In this document: positions 21,702 to 32,532 of the stretch, piece after piece
Position numbering within the stretch: the stretch's first letter is position 1
Layout of the letters: each line of letters starts with the position of its first letter
Source of the DNA: Myrica gale
Lineage: Eukaryota > Streptophyta > Magnoliopsida > Fagales > Myricaceae
Direction: 5' to 3'
NCBI GenBank assembly: GCA_963930655.1
Contig: OZ005604.1
Location: forward strand, 5,280,001-5,344,000
DNA: 64,000 nucleotides
Notes under the pieces: generated by a model
Database searches by the model: none
Told to the model about the DNA's origin: nothing
What the model saw: only the letters and a program-made list of their open reading frames with translations
Program-made: the position numbers and the translations under genes

Positions 21702-21948
21702 ATGATGATGTCAATGTTCAGCTCCTTCGACGCGCTCTGCGCCGAATCCTACTGTCAACTTGTCGATGGGTTCGACCAATGAGCCGAAGCCTAAGCCGAA
21801 GGAAAGAGCTCCAAAAGGGAATTTGACCCCTCCAAAACACGATGTTGGACCAAGCCAACCACAAAGAGAAACAACAGAGGATGTCGAGGTTCGTACAGGA
21901 GTTGGATGGGGTCCACTGCTTTGAAACCATTGTACTGTACTTAGGACC
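21702..21948 (+). pseudogene. Broken small plant-specific gene ending in an ELDGVHCFETIV motif
   Basis: ATG at 21702 opens MMMSMFSSFDALCAES; the frame stops after 26 codons at TGA. The C-terminal signature RFVQELDGVHCFETIV reappears in another frame at 21887-21935, so at least one indel has broken the gene. Many small plant proteins of unknown function share such a F..ELDG..CFETIV ending. A TATA-like TTTAAATA lies at about 21350. A Tourist-like MITE separates promoter from start, and a hAT-type end (AGGACCGGCTCAA) begins at 21943, where the stop codon would be. The function is unknown and the gene is almost surely dead. Confidence 0.4.
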
Positions 21949-22402
21949 GGCTCAATCCAAATGACGGCCTAAGGTAGAATAAATTAAATGACTTTTAAAT
22001 AAATTTTAATATTAAAATTTAAAATTTATCTGAAATTATTAATTTTAATATAAAATATTTAAATACCCCATTAATTGTTTTATATGGGGCTATCATAAAT
22101 GACATCAAAGCCCCATAGTTTAGAAGTTCCCAGTATAAAATTTATAGGATATTTTTTCTTTTTTTTCAAAATTACCTTGATAAGAAATCTAAACAAGAAA
22201 GAAAGATTAGAAGTTGAGATAAATATAAAACACAATGGGCAAAGAGATAATTCACTGGTAACAAAAAAAATATTAAAAAAATTACATCATCATCGTTTTG
22301 TCCTTTCTTTTCCTTAGCTCATCTTTTTGTTTTTGTTTTTTATCAATTTACACACACAAAAAAACATATTGTTTATGGGGCCTGCTCCGAGTGAGGCTTT
22401 AG
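21942..22402. mobile_element. hAT-type MITE, truncated, related to 9339-9804
   Basis: The left end AGGACCGGCTCAA matches the TIR of the hAT MITE at 9339. The interior matches that element in inverse orientation (CCCCATTAATTGTTTTATATGGGGC, and TTTATGGGGCC near 22373). It breaks off after GTGAGGCTTTAG at 22402, so the second terminus and target duplication are lost. Confidence 0.7.
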
Positions 22403-23149
22403 TAGGGGTGGGCAAAAAACCCGTGACCCGAGCTAAATGGTGCGGTTCGTGGCTTGCAACTAAATTGACATATGATACTTTTCACTTTGGCAGTTTTCCA
22501 AGTCTCCCTCGATCTCAGCTATTGTGATACGGATCTGGCATTCCTCTCTTGTGGGAAAACACTTGATTGTCATTGTCTTCTGTGAGTCACTTTCCTAAAT
22601 TATCTCCCCATAGACTTGCCTCAACTTCTACAAGCGATGCTTTTGCTTCGGACTCCAAAATTATCTCTGCTAAGAGTACGTTGATTTGTAAAAATATTTT
22701 AGAATACAATGTATTTAAAAAATTTGTAAACAGCATCTAAAATAACAAAATTTTTTGCACAAACAACAATACCTTTTACACAATCTCCAACAAATTTTCA
22801 CACAAATTTCAATATCTTTTAAAAAAAGTTACAACAAATCTTCTATCTTTATATTTTTTCACTTAACTCAAATTTTTTTTAGGAGAAAATTCACTTTGCA
22901 CCCCTGAACTTTGGGGTCATTTCTAAGTTGCACCCACTTTTATCGATTTCGTTAGATCAGTGCTCCAAAGTTTACGTTTACGTCGATTTCCACCCTGGAC
23001 GTCAAATTGCTGTTACTTCTCACGGCAAACCAACCACGTGTCATTTACGTGACAACTTAACGATTTCATTTCCTGTTTTACCCTTCATTTAACGAATATA
23101 GTGGGAAACGAAAAACTGCAGCAATGACACGTGTTCATCTTCCTCAGCC
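22403..23149. other. Spacer with a MULE-like arm
   Basis: No gene. From about 22883 the text GGAGAAAATTCACTTTGCACC then CTGAACTTTGGGGTCATTT resembles plant MULE TIRs. It directly precedes the potassium transporter fragment, so it may be one arm of a capturing element. A matching inverted arm was not found to the right. Confidence 0.4.
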
Positions 23150-23939
23150 AAAGCATTCCAGATCTCACCTCTGGCATTCCAGCTAACTTCTCCCGCTTTG
23201 TCACTAACCTCCCTGCCTTCCACCGCATCCTCGTCTTTGTATGCATAAAATCAGTACTAGTCCCTCATGTGCCCCCTGCTGAGAGATATCTCATAGGCCA
23301 TGTAGGTCCTCCAGGTCATCGGTCCTACAGATGCATTGTCCGGTATGGATATCGAGAAGTTCATCAAGATGTTGATTCATTTGAATCTGAGCAAGTTGAT
23401 AGACTAGCTTATTTCATCTGCTATGATTGGCATAAAAATCACGAGATTTCCTTATGCAACGAGGATGAAGCATTGAGATATGATGTATCAAATAGCGAGT
23501 GTAGATTGACTGTAATTAGAACATGGGCTTTCTCAGGTCCACCAGCTTACGAGAATGAGAAAAGTGTTCAGCCACCAAGTGTATATGTGGAGTCCCCCAC
23601 TGTAGGAAGTGTGAGAGAAGTTTTTAAGATGGAACCAGTTAGTGGCGCTGAAAGAAGAGTGAGGTTAGCCATTGATTATGAGTCTGAAACTGATGCACCA
23701 GCTGATATGAAAGTGCAATTGCAGGAAGAGCTAGAAGATCTGTAAACAGCCCACAGGCTGTGACTGCGTTCATACTGGGCCACTCCCACATTCGTACAAA
23801 TCAAGGATCTTTCGTCCTGAAGCATTTGGCCATTAACTTAGGGTATAATTTCCGGAGGAAGAATTGTCGGGGGCCAGATGTGTCACTCAAGGTGCCACTA
23901 GGGTCTCTTCTTGAGGTTGGCATGGTTTATGTCGTGTAG
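23150..23939 (+). pseudogene. HAK/KUP/KT potassium transporter, C-terminal fragment, frameshifted
   Basis: The frame gives DLTSGIPANFSRFVTNLPAF then HRILVFVCIKSV, VPPAERYLIGHVGP and YRCIVRYGYREVHQDVDSFE. These are the conserved start of the cytosolic C-terminal domain of plant HAK/KUP/KT high-affinity K+ transporters. It stays open to EELEDL, then meets TAA at 23743. Homology resumes in another frame (TAFILGHSHIRTNQGS, then LEVGMVYVV, the true family C-terminus) and ends at TAG 23937-23939, so one base is missing. The transmembrane half is absent and the fragment starts abruptly near 23150. It is a dead partial copy, intronless over this stretch, possibly captured by an element with the arm at 22883. 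Confidence 0.85.
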
Positions 23940-24671
23940 GCCATGTACGTAACAAGAGTTTTCTTTTTGTTCGCCAACTTCGTGTAGAGATACACCTGAA
24001 ATAGAGGGTGCGAGTGAGGTGTTTCATGTTTGTGCAGATTATGGATGTTAAAGTAAAAATACTAACTCCACTCCCAGAAGATTACAAAAAAAACATAAAA
24101 ATCTTGCTTCTTGATGGATTCTCTCCTCTAAACTTTAATAGACTGGTAGAGAGCCACGTAGTTTTCTTTTAACCACACCGGCCTTCTAAGTGGCGGCCAT
24201 GTTGAATACAAATCCACGTGGATGTAATTATATGGTCCAAACCAGCAAAATGAGCGTATATAATTAAAGAGCAACTACCTCCGGTGTGGAGAGAAGATAG
24301 GATCTGTTGTGCTTAGAGAAGCAAACATGCAACTAAGAACACTTTCGCTGGCACTCCACATGGTAATTTCCCTTTTTGTGAACTTTACTCGTCTTTGTTG
24401 TGATGGCAATGGATGGGCAATATGTGGAAAAGGGGTGGGTGGACAATTGTTTCTTTTGCTTGACATAGTGTCAGTGTCAATGTGGATCGAGATGCATTTG
24501 CGAGTGTTATGTTTCTGTAAACCTCCATACGGGTCACTTCTGTCAAGCACATAGGTAGAGAAAGGTGACCCGTATGGAGCAGTCAAGGAAGAACTTGTTG
24601 TACAGTCAGGGTGCATTGCAAGATCATCAGATTAATGAGTTTGCTGCAATGGTTCATGATCGGTGCAGAGA
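23940..24671. other. Spacer, no gene; short perfect inverted repeat
   Basis: No recognised gene. A 15-bp perfect inverted repeat CTCCATACGGGTCAC lies at 24523-24537 and 24565-24579 with a 27-bp loop. Small frames (24309-24554 on +, 24275-24616 on -) have no known similarity. Confidence 0.5.
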
Positions 24672-24675
24672 CAGT

Positions 24676-26342
24676 CTCGGCCCTCGTTGTGCGTGCACGC
24701 TTAGCTGCTGACATTTTACGAACGCTGCAAAAATTGTATATAAATATGCATTAATAAATAATCATATTAAATAATCACAATAATGTAAATAAAAATATTA
24801 AAGGCGATATAACAAAATAGTGATCCAATGCCACAAAATGGTGTACTTTTGGGGTTTTAAAAGTACAACATCAACTAACGATCGATCGTCACTTACAATG
24901 ATCAATCGTCGTTAAATTTGAAACTCACCGTTCAAATTACCGATTCATCGGTACATACAGTATCGATCGGTCGCTAAATAACAATAAGCGATTGATCGTC
25001 TACCTTAGACGATCAATCGTTCACCTCGTTAGCGTCTCCAACGATCAATCACTGTTAAATGCGATCCATCGGTAAGGTAGATGATCAATCGTCAATTACA
25101 GTGATCGATCGTGATTAAATTTGAAACTCACCGTTTCAATTACCGATTCATCGGCACATACACTATCGATCGGTCGCTAAATTACATTAAGTGATTGATC
25201 GTCTACTTGAGACGATCAATCGTTTGACTCACCATCTACACTACGATCGATCGCGGTGAATGTGATCGATCGGTGTTTATACGAAAACACCGATTACAAA
25301 AAACGCCAAAAGACGCTCAAAATCAGCCCCAAATGATCCCTAAACAATCCTAAATGCCAAAAATATACATTAACACAAAAATTAATACAATTTACAGACC
25401 TAAATGAAAGATATAGCAAATTAAAAAAACGTAAAGTAAAACATCATTTAAAACAGCTTAATATCTCTTAAAAATTAATATAACTACGTACCTTTGATGT
25501 AGATGATAACAGGAAGTGATTCCACAAACTTTGGAAGACAATGCTTAAGGAAATGGTTCGTGAAGTTTGAGAGGATTCGAGAATATTCGTTAGAGGTAAC
25601 CGGTAAAAATGGCTCGCCGGTTTCATATAATCGTTCATCCTTTACTACGATCGATCGTTATTCATTTAGACGATCGATCGCACATTTATTTACACGTGGC
25701 AAATTCTCATTCACTTTCAAGATCGATCGATCACGCATAATCACGATCCATCATGATTCGAATAAATGACGGTTACGCTTCAACGATCGATCGAGGATTC
25801 GTATTTTCCAACGTCAGGCGGAAACGGTCGATCGCTTATTGTCTTACACGTGGCGAACTTCCATTCGTCTGAAGTACCGATCGACCATTCGTTGTAACGA
25901 TCAATCGTGAATTCAAAAACAATGACAGTTACGCTTCCATGATCGATCGACGACTCGCATTTTCCAACATCAGGAGGAAACGATCGATCATCACTTTTCA
26001 ACAGGTGTCGATTCGTCACCGATCGATCGTTTAATAATCAGTGATCAATCGTTAAGCATGACGATTTAAAGTAGTCTCCAAAAGATTTCACATGTTGTGA
26101 CGGAGTTTCTCGTCACAATATACCGACCGATCGTCATATAACCGATCGATCGTGGCGTGACGAACTTTTTCGTCACCAAAGCATTACCTTTTAGTGACAA
26201 AAATTTTATTTCGTCACAGAAACGACTTTGAGTGACGAAATTGGTGACGAACAAAATTTTCGTCACTAAAAATTGACTTTTAGTAAGGAAATTCATTTCG
26301 TCACGGAGAATTTCGTCACTAAAACTCAATTTCTTTGTAGTG
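24676..26342 (-). mobile_element. Second CACTA end with GATC-palindrome array (copy 2)
   Basis: On the - strand this starts CACTACAAAGAAATTGAG at 26342 and is near-identical to 4185-2590, including the GTGACGAAA repeats and dozens of CGATCGATC motifs. Homology stops near 24676 at CTCGGCCCTCGTTGTGCGTGC, before the transposon protein frames of copy 1, so those are missing. No opposite terminus was found. It is a truncated relative of the element at 1228-4185. Confidence 0.8.
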
Positions 26343-27218
26343 TAAGTTGATATTGTTACTTTAAATGATATATATTGATGAAGTCATTTTTAACCGGCCT
26401 ATCAGAGAATCCATTGGGTAAAAAACCCGAGGGAGCTAGGTCTGAGGTCCAATGCTTGGAAATAGTTGAAAGTCTCAAACTCACCTTCCTTCCTCCTACA
26501 AGCAAAGAAAACAAACTTAGACTCGAGGTCCTCCCCGTAGGGGGATTTCTCCAATACCTTTGTTAGTTGTCAATTTTCTATAGTTTTTTTTGTTTTTTGG
26601 TTCAATTATAAGTGAGAGTGTATGAGAAAGAGTTTGTTTACCTTTTCTGCTCATTTCTTCCTCTACTTATCTTTCCTCTTTCTTGTCTAGGCTAAGGGCT
26701 CTTGCTGGGCCTCAGCCTCATATCTTCATCCTCCATTTTCCTTTCTTTTCTTTTATGACTGTTTCTCTTCATCATGCATCATCTGCCCCTCATTTATTAA
26801 GTGGGGCCCACTTTTTTCTTCTTTCTCTCCATTAGTTCTTAGGAGGGTGATTCTTGTTTGCTCCGATGATTAACTCTCCCTTAAGCCTCACATTTTCATG
26901 CTTGACGAGATCCCCATTTAATAGGGTTGTCGGTCTTTCCCAAATGACTAATTTTCAGTTGACAAGAACTTGTTTGTTTTAGGATGGGCCTCAATCTTTT
27001 CTATTTGGCTCATCATAGCCTTTCTTAAACACCATATTTCTCCACTATTCTTAGGTTTTCTATCAAGTTCCTCCCCTGATTTATCGCCCTACGATGACCT
27101 CCAAACTTCTCACCTAATAGATCCCTTTGGCTCTCCGCGTTCCACGGAACTCTCCCTACCTTCCTCTTTTCGTCCAGTTGCATGAAGCAATCCGATACTG
27201 CTTGCTCTGCACCTTGGC
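26343..27218. other. Spacer, no gene
   Basis: No family-like frame and no clear repeat. The + strand frame 26970-27185 and its overlapping successor at 27182 are not supported by any motif. Confidence 0.55.
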
Positions 27219-27229
27219 TGAGACCGACG

Positions 27230-28326
27230 GGCTTGAATTTAATCCAAACTGTACAAGTCCAGACACATCCAGACCCACGGTCTGGATTTAATCTCTCACA
27301 TCCAACGATGGTTAAGCCTCCACCTCATTTAATGAGGCTTGACCCGCGTTTGCTCGGCTTGCATCATGGCTGGCTCGAGTCAAGCCCCTTTTTTGTCCTT
27401 TATAGCTGTAGCAGTCGGATTACTTCAATTTATGTGCGACCACAACTCCGACCGCTACGACACACTTCGAACCAATTTTTATTGCTAATTTCAAAACCAT
27501 TTCAAACCTTCAAATTCCTCCAGTTTAGTTTCTTCCCAAATCCCCCCATTTTAGTTTCTCACCCAATTCGAAATCTTCAAATCCTACCCATTTCAAAATC
27601 TCTCAAATCTAGATACATTTGGCTCTACCTTGGCTCAAGTTAAAAATGTGCAATTTTTACGGATTAATTTGGTCCTACCTTCGCCCTACCTTGGCTCGAG
27701 CAAAATAGGTGATATTTTCTCCATATTCTTTTTGCTCGATGGCCGCTCAATATTGGCTAGAGCGAAGTTTTCTGAATATGAATTTTAACCAACCTGAATT
27801 CACTGAACTCAGTGCTTGGATCCACTAGCTACCAACAAGCTTCACTCTCAAAAGATGGTGGTGGGAACAAAGCTTAGTGAGCATGACCCATTATGCGCGG
27901 TTTCATCAGCGATTTCTTCAAACCAAAACCAAAAAACAACGGGTAGAGTTTGAAGGATTCGAGGAATTTTCGAAATGGGTGAGAAACTGAAAGGGGGGAT
28001 TTGGGAAAAAACTAAATGGGAGGGACTTGGAGGTTTGAAATGGGTGGGATTTGAAATTGTTTCGAAATAGTTTTGAAATGAGCAACAAAAATTGGTACGA
28101 AGTGTTAGTGCCTTAGCAGTCAGAGTTGTGGTCGAACATAAATTGTAATGGTCTGACCGCTACAACTATAAAGGATAAAAATGGGGGGTCTGACTCGCGC
28201 CAACCGACGTAAGTCAGACCTCATTAAATGAGGTGGAGGCCTAAGCACCATTGGATATTGGAGATTAAATCCAGACCATGGCTCTGGATGTGTCTAGACC
28301 CGTACAGTTTGGACTGAATCCAAACC
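27230..28326. mobile_element. Fold-back MULE-like element with near-perfect 11-bp TSD
   Basis: Inverted arms of about 370-390 bp (27230-27600 and 27940-28326) match along their length. They share TCCAAACTGTAC, ACACATCCAGA, GGTCTGGATTTAATCTC and CCTCCACCTCATTTAATGAGG. A loop of about 340 bp separates them. The flanks read TGAGACCGACG (27219-27229) and TAAGACCGACG (28327-28337), an 11-bp duplication with one mismatch; MULEs make 9-11 bp. No coding capacity (the frame 27182-27643 is mostly the left arm). Confidence 0.85.
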
Positions 28327-28467
28327 TAAGACCGACGTCTCGGAGTGAAGCATTGGGTTGTTTTGGCTAGGCTCAGGCTAGAATTCGCGTTCAGTCTCAA
28401 TCTGTAAACTAAAAAAATAATCGAAAACTGAATAGCGTAAAGCTGTAGGTATTCTTTTGGTTACATA

Positions 28468-28712
28468 TTCCCTCCTAAGGAAGGATTTTCGAAGGTGACA
28501 TAAAGGATGAATTGTGTTTCATTTAAAAAATCTAACGGTTTTAATTAACTCAAGTCATTTAATGAGTTGAGACTAATCTGAGTACACTTGTGTAAGTCAT
28601 ATTATTCATTAAATGACGTAGGTTAATTAAACCGTTAGATTTTTTAGATGAAATGCAGTTCATCCCTTATGACACCTTCAAAAATTCAATTCATTCCCTA
28701 ATATTTTATAAG
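28468..28712. mobile_element. Palindromic fold-back MITE
   Basis: Almost the whole 245 bp is self-complementary. ATTCCCTCCTAAGGAAGG pairs loosely with AATTCATTCCCTAATATT. TTTAAAAAATCTAACGG(T) pairs with ACCGTTAGATTTTTTAGATG, and CAAGTCATTTAATGAG pairs with a TTCATTAAATGACGTAGG segment. Target duplication not resolved; superfamily unknown. Confidence 0.65.
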
Positions 28713-29067
28713 GAGAGTGAAGCCAATTCACATACTTTATGCAAATATCTTAGCAGAAGTCTTGACCCCTGGTTTGGTTGCCAAGAAAAATTAAAAAAGA
28801 AATAGGAGAAAGGAAACGAGACCTCGGGAATTAATCATCTATGGTTTTCAAGCGTTCGTCTTTTCAGCCAAAGAACTCCGTTCCCTAATCTTGTTATAAG
28901 GAGAGTGAAGTCAATTCACAAACTACTGTCTGCAAATATCTTGGCAGAAGTCTTGACCCTTGGTTTGGTTGCCAAGAAAAATTAAAAAAGAAATAGGAGA
29001 AAGGAAACGAGACCTTGGGAATTAATCATCTGTGGTTTTCAAGCGTTCGTCTTTTCAGCCAAAGAAC
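28693..29067. repeat. Tandem 188-bp duplication
   Basis: Two head-to-tail copies, 28693-28880 and 28881-29067, both start TTCCCTAAT and run through AAGGAGAGTGAAG, TTGGTTGCCAAGAAAAATT and GCGTTCGTCTTTTCAGCC to AAAGAAC. Only a few positions differ, so the duplication is recent. No gene is involved. Confidence 0.9.
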
Positions 29068-29090
29068 CAGATATTAAAATAGGACGAAAA

Positions 29091-30371
29091 TGATATTCCT
29101 AAGATTAAGGCAACCCATGAGGGGAGTGAATTGAGTTTCAAAACTTTTTCGAAAATTACCCCAAAGAATGTGTTTGCTAGCTACAAGTCTCACAAATGAG
29201 ATTGATTGCAATAAAGAATTAAACACAAGAGAAAACTTTAAAACAATAAACTAGTAGCACAAATAAATGAGTTCAGGGAAGAAAAGCAAACACAATATTT
29301 TAGGTGGTTCGACAAGCCCGCCTACGTCCACCCCTCAAGCTCCTTTACCGAGTCTTGAGGTTTCTCCACTATTCTCCCTTCAACCAAGGGAAAGATTTCC
29401 TTACACTTAAGCAAGAGAATCGCTCTCTTCAAGCCTCATGAACGAGTTTGAGAACAAACCTCTCCAAACTCCTTCTTTCGATGAACAAACCTCACCGAAA
29501 GGATACAAGAAAATCACTCTCTTAGTAATGCGTATGGTTGAACGAAATTTCACTCTAAAACTCACTTGATGGAGTAGATATTACAATGAGAAATAACTAG
29601 CTCTTAGGCTTCACACAATAACAAGGATGTGAAATGAAGAATATGTGTGAATGATGTTTGAATAAAGATTGGAAAGTTTTTTATCACTCTAAGCCTTTGT
29701 AAAATGATTTTGGAAGATTGAGTTGAGTTTCAAAGGCGTAGGAATGGTTTTATATAGGCTTCATGAGAAAAATAGTCGTTTATAGCCGTTAGAGTGATCT
29801 GTTAAAAAGAGTCGGTCGACCGCTACATGAACTGATTGACCTCTTCAAGTTACCGTTACACAACGGTCATTTTGTCAGAAGCTTAACGGCTCTTTAATAA
29901 ATGCAACTAGTCGACCGCTACACCAGGCGGTCGTAGGTCCGGTCGACCGCTTCATTGAGTCGGTCGACCTCCTCAACTTAAGCATGATCCGGTTGATTTA
30001 AAAACTCGATTTTGACCAACTTAAAATACTCAATTTTAAACTCTAACTTCTCATAAGTATATAAAAAAAGGTTTAGGCGTATATTTGGGATATTTTGAAG
30101 CCATTAAAAAGGTTTTAATCTGTCAACAAACATTAAAACGGTTTATGCAAGTTTTGAAGACTTATGTATATGTGTGATTGAAATCCTTGTTAAAGATGAA
30201 TTCTTAGAGTTACAAAGATTACCCTAGCATGTTGAGTCTTCACTTTAAGACCACTTCCATTGAAGGTGATGTTGCTTGATCGCTCCGTGCTCATTTTGGA
30301 TCCGCTTTGTTTCACATCTCAATTACTTCTATTGTTATCATTAAAACATTGATTGTGACTAAAAGCCAACA
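29091..30371 (-). mobile_element. Solo LTR (Copia-like), TSD GAAAA
   Basis: On the - strand the sequence starts TGTTGGCTTTTAGTC (30371) and ends TTAGGAATATCA (29091), the usual TG...CA borders. Near its end it has AATTCACTCCCCTCATGGG, a Copia-type LTR 3' signature. The flanks carry a perfect 5-bp duplication GAAAA (29086-29090 and 30372-30376). There is no internal domain, so it is a solo LTR left by recombination between two LTRs. Inside are repeated GGTCGACCG(CT) motifs (29810-29975). Confidence 0.9.
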
Positions 30372-30597
30372 GAAAATTGTCAAACTGTAACTTCTTTTGT
30401 GTTCCTAACATTGCCCCGCCAAACAGAATATAGACGGGACATAATTGTCTATCTCTGTGTTTCTTTCTTTGGTAAATGGAGCAAATAATTCATGGAAGCA
30501 GTAAATCGAGCTAGATAACAAAACAGATTGAGGCAGCAGATAGGAGCTTTAAGACAGTATTAAAAGTCTCTCCCACTTGTAAACACATGATATTGTC

Positions 30598-30797
30598 TTA
30601 TGAGCTTGTGAGTCTTAACGGCACACAGAGGTCGCTAGAAAAATGCCCATCTGAGAAATTCTGGCAACCGATATCTCCTAGAAAATTCGGATCACCCCCG
30701 GAAAAGGAAGATGAACTGAAGCTGTCAACCATGGTAACAGGAAACCAAGCACTTGCATCGACCCCTCCACTTGCCTCCTCCCCTTCTGAAAGTTTGC
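30598..30797 (-). pseudogene. Orphan last exon of an unrecognised gene
   Basis: On the - strand a TTTTTCGCAG acceptor is followed by a 66-codon open stretch ending in TAA (30600-30598). It reads KLSEGEEASGGVDASAWFPV then MVDSFSSSSFSGGDPNFLGD and ends SSDLCVPLRLTSS. The composition (Ser-rich, acidic, Phe/Asn pairs) looks like the tail of a regulatory protein, but I cannot name a family. No convincing upstream exon was found within the next 2 kb. It may be a gene fragment or part of a gene disrupted by repeats. Confidence 0.3.
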
Positions 30798-30800
30798 CTG

Positions 30801-32349
30801 CGAAAAATTATATTTATTTGATTTGGTATTGTATTTTATCTGCGATTGAATTGTCAAGCTTTGATAATCTTCAGGCCTTGTTGATCTCACAACTTGAGTC
30901 TTTTGATTTCACAATAGAGCAACTCAAATTTTATGTCTCCTTCCTCTCCACGCCTCACACTCATTACAAAATTTCTCAAAGTCTTAATGGTCAACTGTGT
31001 AGAAAAAAATTATCTTATAATCTTTTTCAGAACTCTAGCTGTGATATAGCTTGGGATCGTTAGGGACCTCTGGTCTTGGCCGTAGGATCACATGAAAAAA
31101 CTCTTTTTTCAGTAACTCTCTTATATTCTTATATTCTGAATTTTAGACTTCTACTAATTGTGATCATATTCATTAACATATCACAATTTACCACTAAGTA
31201 TTTGAGATTGATTTGTGAAATCACTTCTGCTAACAATTATTCATTTATTTATCCTTCCACCACACTATATTCCACATGAGTCAATAGGACCAGAATCATA
31301 TTATCGATTAAGTCTCTAACTCATATAATTCTCAATTCACGATATGTAACTCATTGGACTATCAATTGATTCCAAAAATAACTTCACAAATAAATATATA
31401 ATATATATTAATTTTGAAAAAATATTTTCACAAAATACCATTAGCCAATGGATTATTTTTTAGTCCAACCCTATACAGATATATTGAATATACCGTCTCA
31501 TCAAGAGACTGGTAGATTTCTTATTGAGCATTTATACAAACTCACTTATTATGTACAAGACTCAATGTTATCTAGAATCTTTGACTTAGAAACATCATCA
31601 CCAAATGACTTGGTCAAAGCACAAATACACAACAAATAGATTCATATAAACCTCTCAGGTCTAAGAATACAATAAACCAATTATGTTGAATACCTTCACA
31701 AAATCAGTGATCACTTTCAAAAGGTATCATATTTGATCTCGTTCAGTACATGTACTCTTACATTGCACCCACTCGTTTACCTAAGGTCACTACCTCAATG
31801 ACAAAGTCCATCATCCTATCAAATAGAGGTACAGCGAGTATAGACCTATCATACATCAATATGTACCTCGGTCTAGAACAAAATATCAAGTGAACAAGAA
31901 ATAGAAGAGTCATACTTCCCGGCTTTGATTCATTAATCATTGACATGATTTTTCTACAATGTGACTCAATAATATCTATGTAATATCTTATATCATATTA
32001 TATTACCCAATAAATAAATATAAATATAAGATATCTAAATAACTATTATTCCGCTAACTAATTTCCAAAGCATTGTTCTTACACCTTCCTCCACCAAAGA
32101 AATTCTCTCTCATTTCACCCTTCTCCGGACCAAAGATATTACTGAAACCTTACGTTCTTTGTTAGCGACAGCGAAGAAATGAGGCATCTGCTCTTGGAGA
32201 TGGGCATCGAATTGCCATTGTAGCACGTACGGCGGCAATAGCATAATATTTAAAACACGTGTCAGTATGAGCTGGAAAATAAGTGTCTTAATGCTGATGC
32301 GGCACACCCCTCTCTTAGGGAAACTGATGAGCCGACGGAATGATTTTTA
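30801..32349. other. Repeat-like AT-rich spacer, no gene
   Basis: About 1.5 kb without a family-like frame. Wording such as TTCAGTACATGTACTCTTAC and AATACAATAAACCAATTATG suggests unclassified transposon sequence, but no termini were found. Confidence 0.45.
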
Positions 32350-32529
32350 AGGATGTTCGGTTAAGGAGTTTTGTGAGGATTTTTTGTGTTTTGAGAATTT
32401 TTATGTGATGTTAACTTTATTGATATGCCTTTATTTTTATGTGGTGTTAAAAATGATGTTTGGTTGTAGAATTTTATATATTGTGAAGATTTAAAAAATC
32501 CTGAAGATTTTTTTTAACCGAACGTTTCC
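32350..32529. mobile_element. MITE with GGATGTTCGGTT ends, TSD TTA
   Basis: The ends AGGATGTTCGGTTAAGG and TTTAACCGAACGTTTCC form an inverted repeat, with TTA on both sides (32347-32349 and 32530-32532), consistent with the PIF/Harbinger superfamily. Inner segments (TTTTGAGAATTTTTATG, GTTAACTTTATTGATATG, GTGGTGTTAAAAATGATGTTTGG) recur in reverse in the element at 53864-54053. Confidence 0.75.
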
Positions 32530-32532
32530 TTA

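Noticed and set aside
24560..24671. Possible transposase end upstream of the second CACTA copy
   Set aside because: All frames were read; none stays open or matches the transposon proteins of copy 1.
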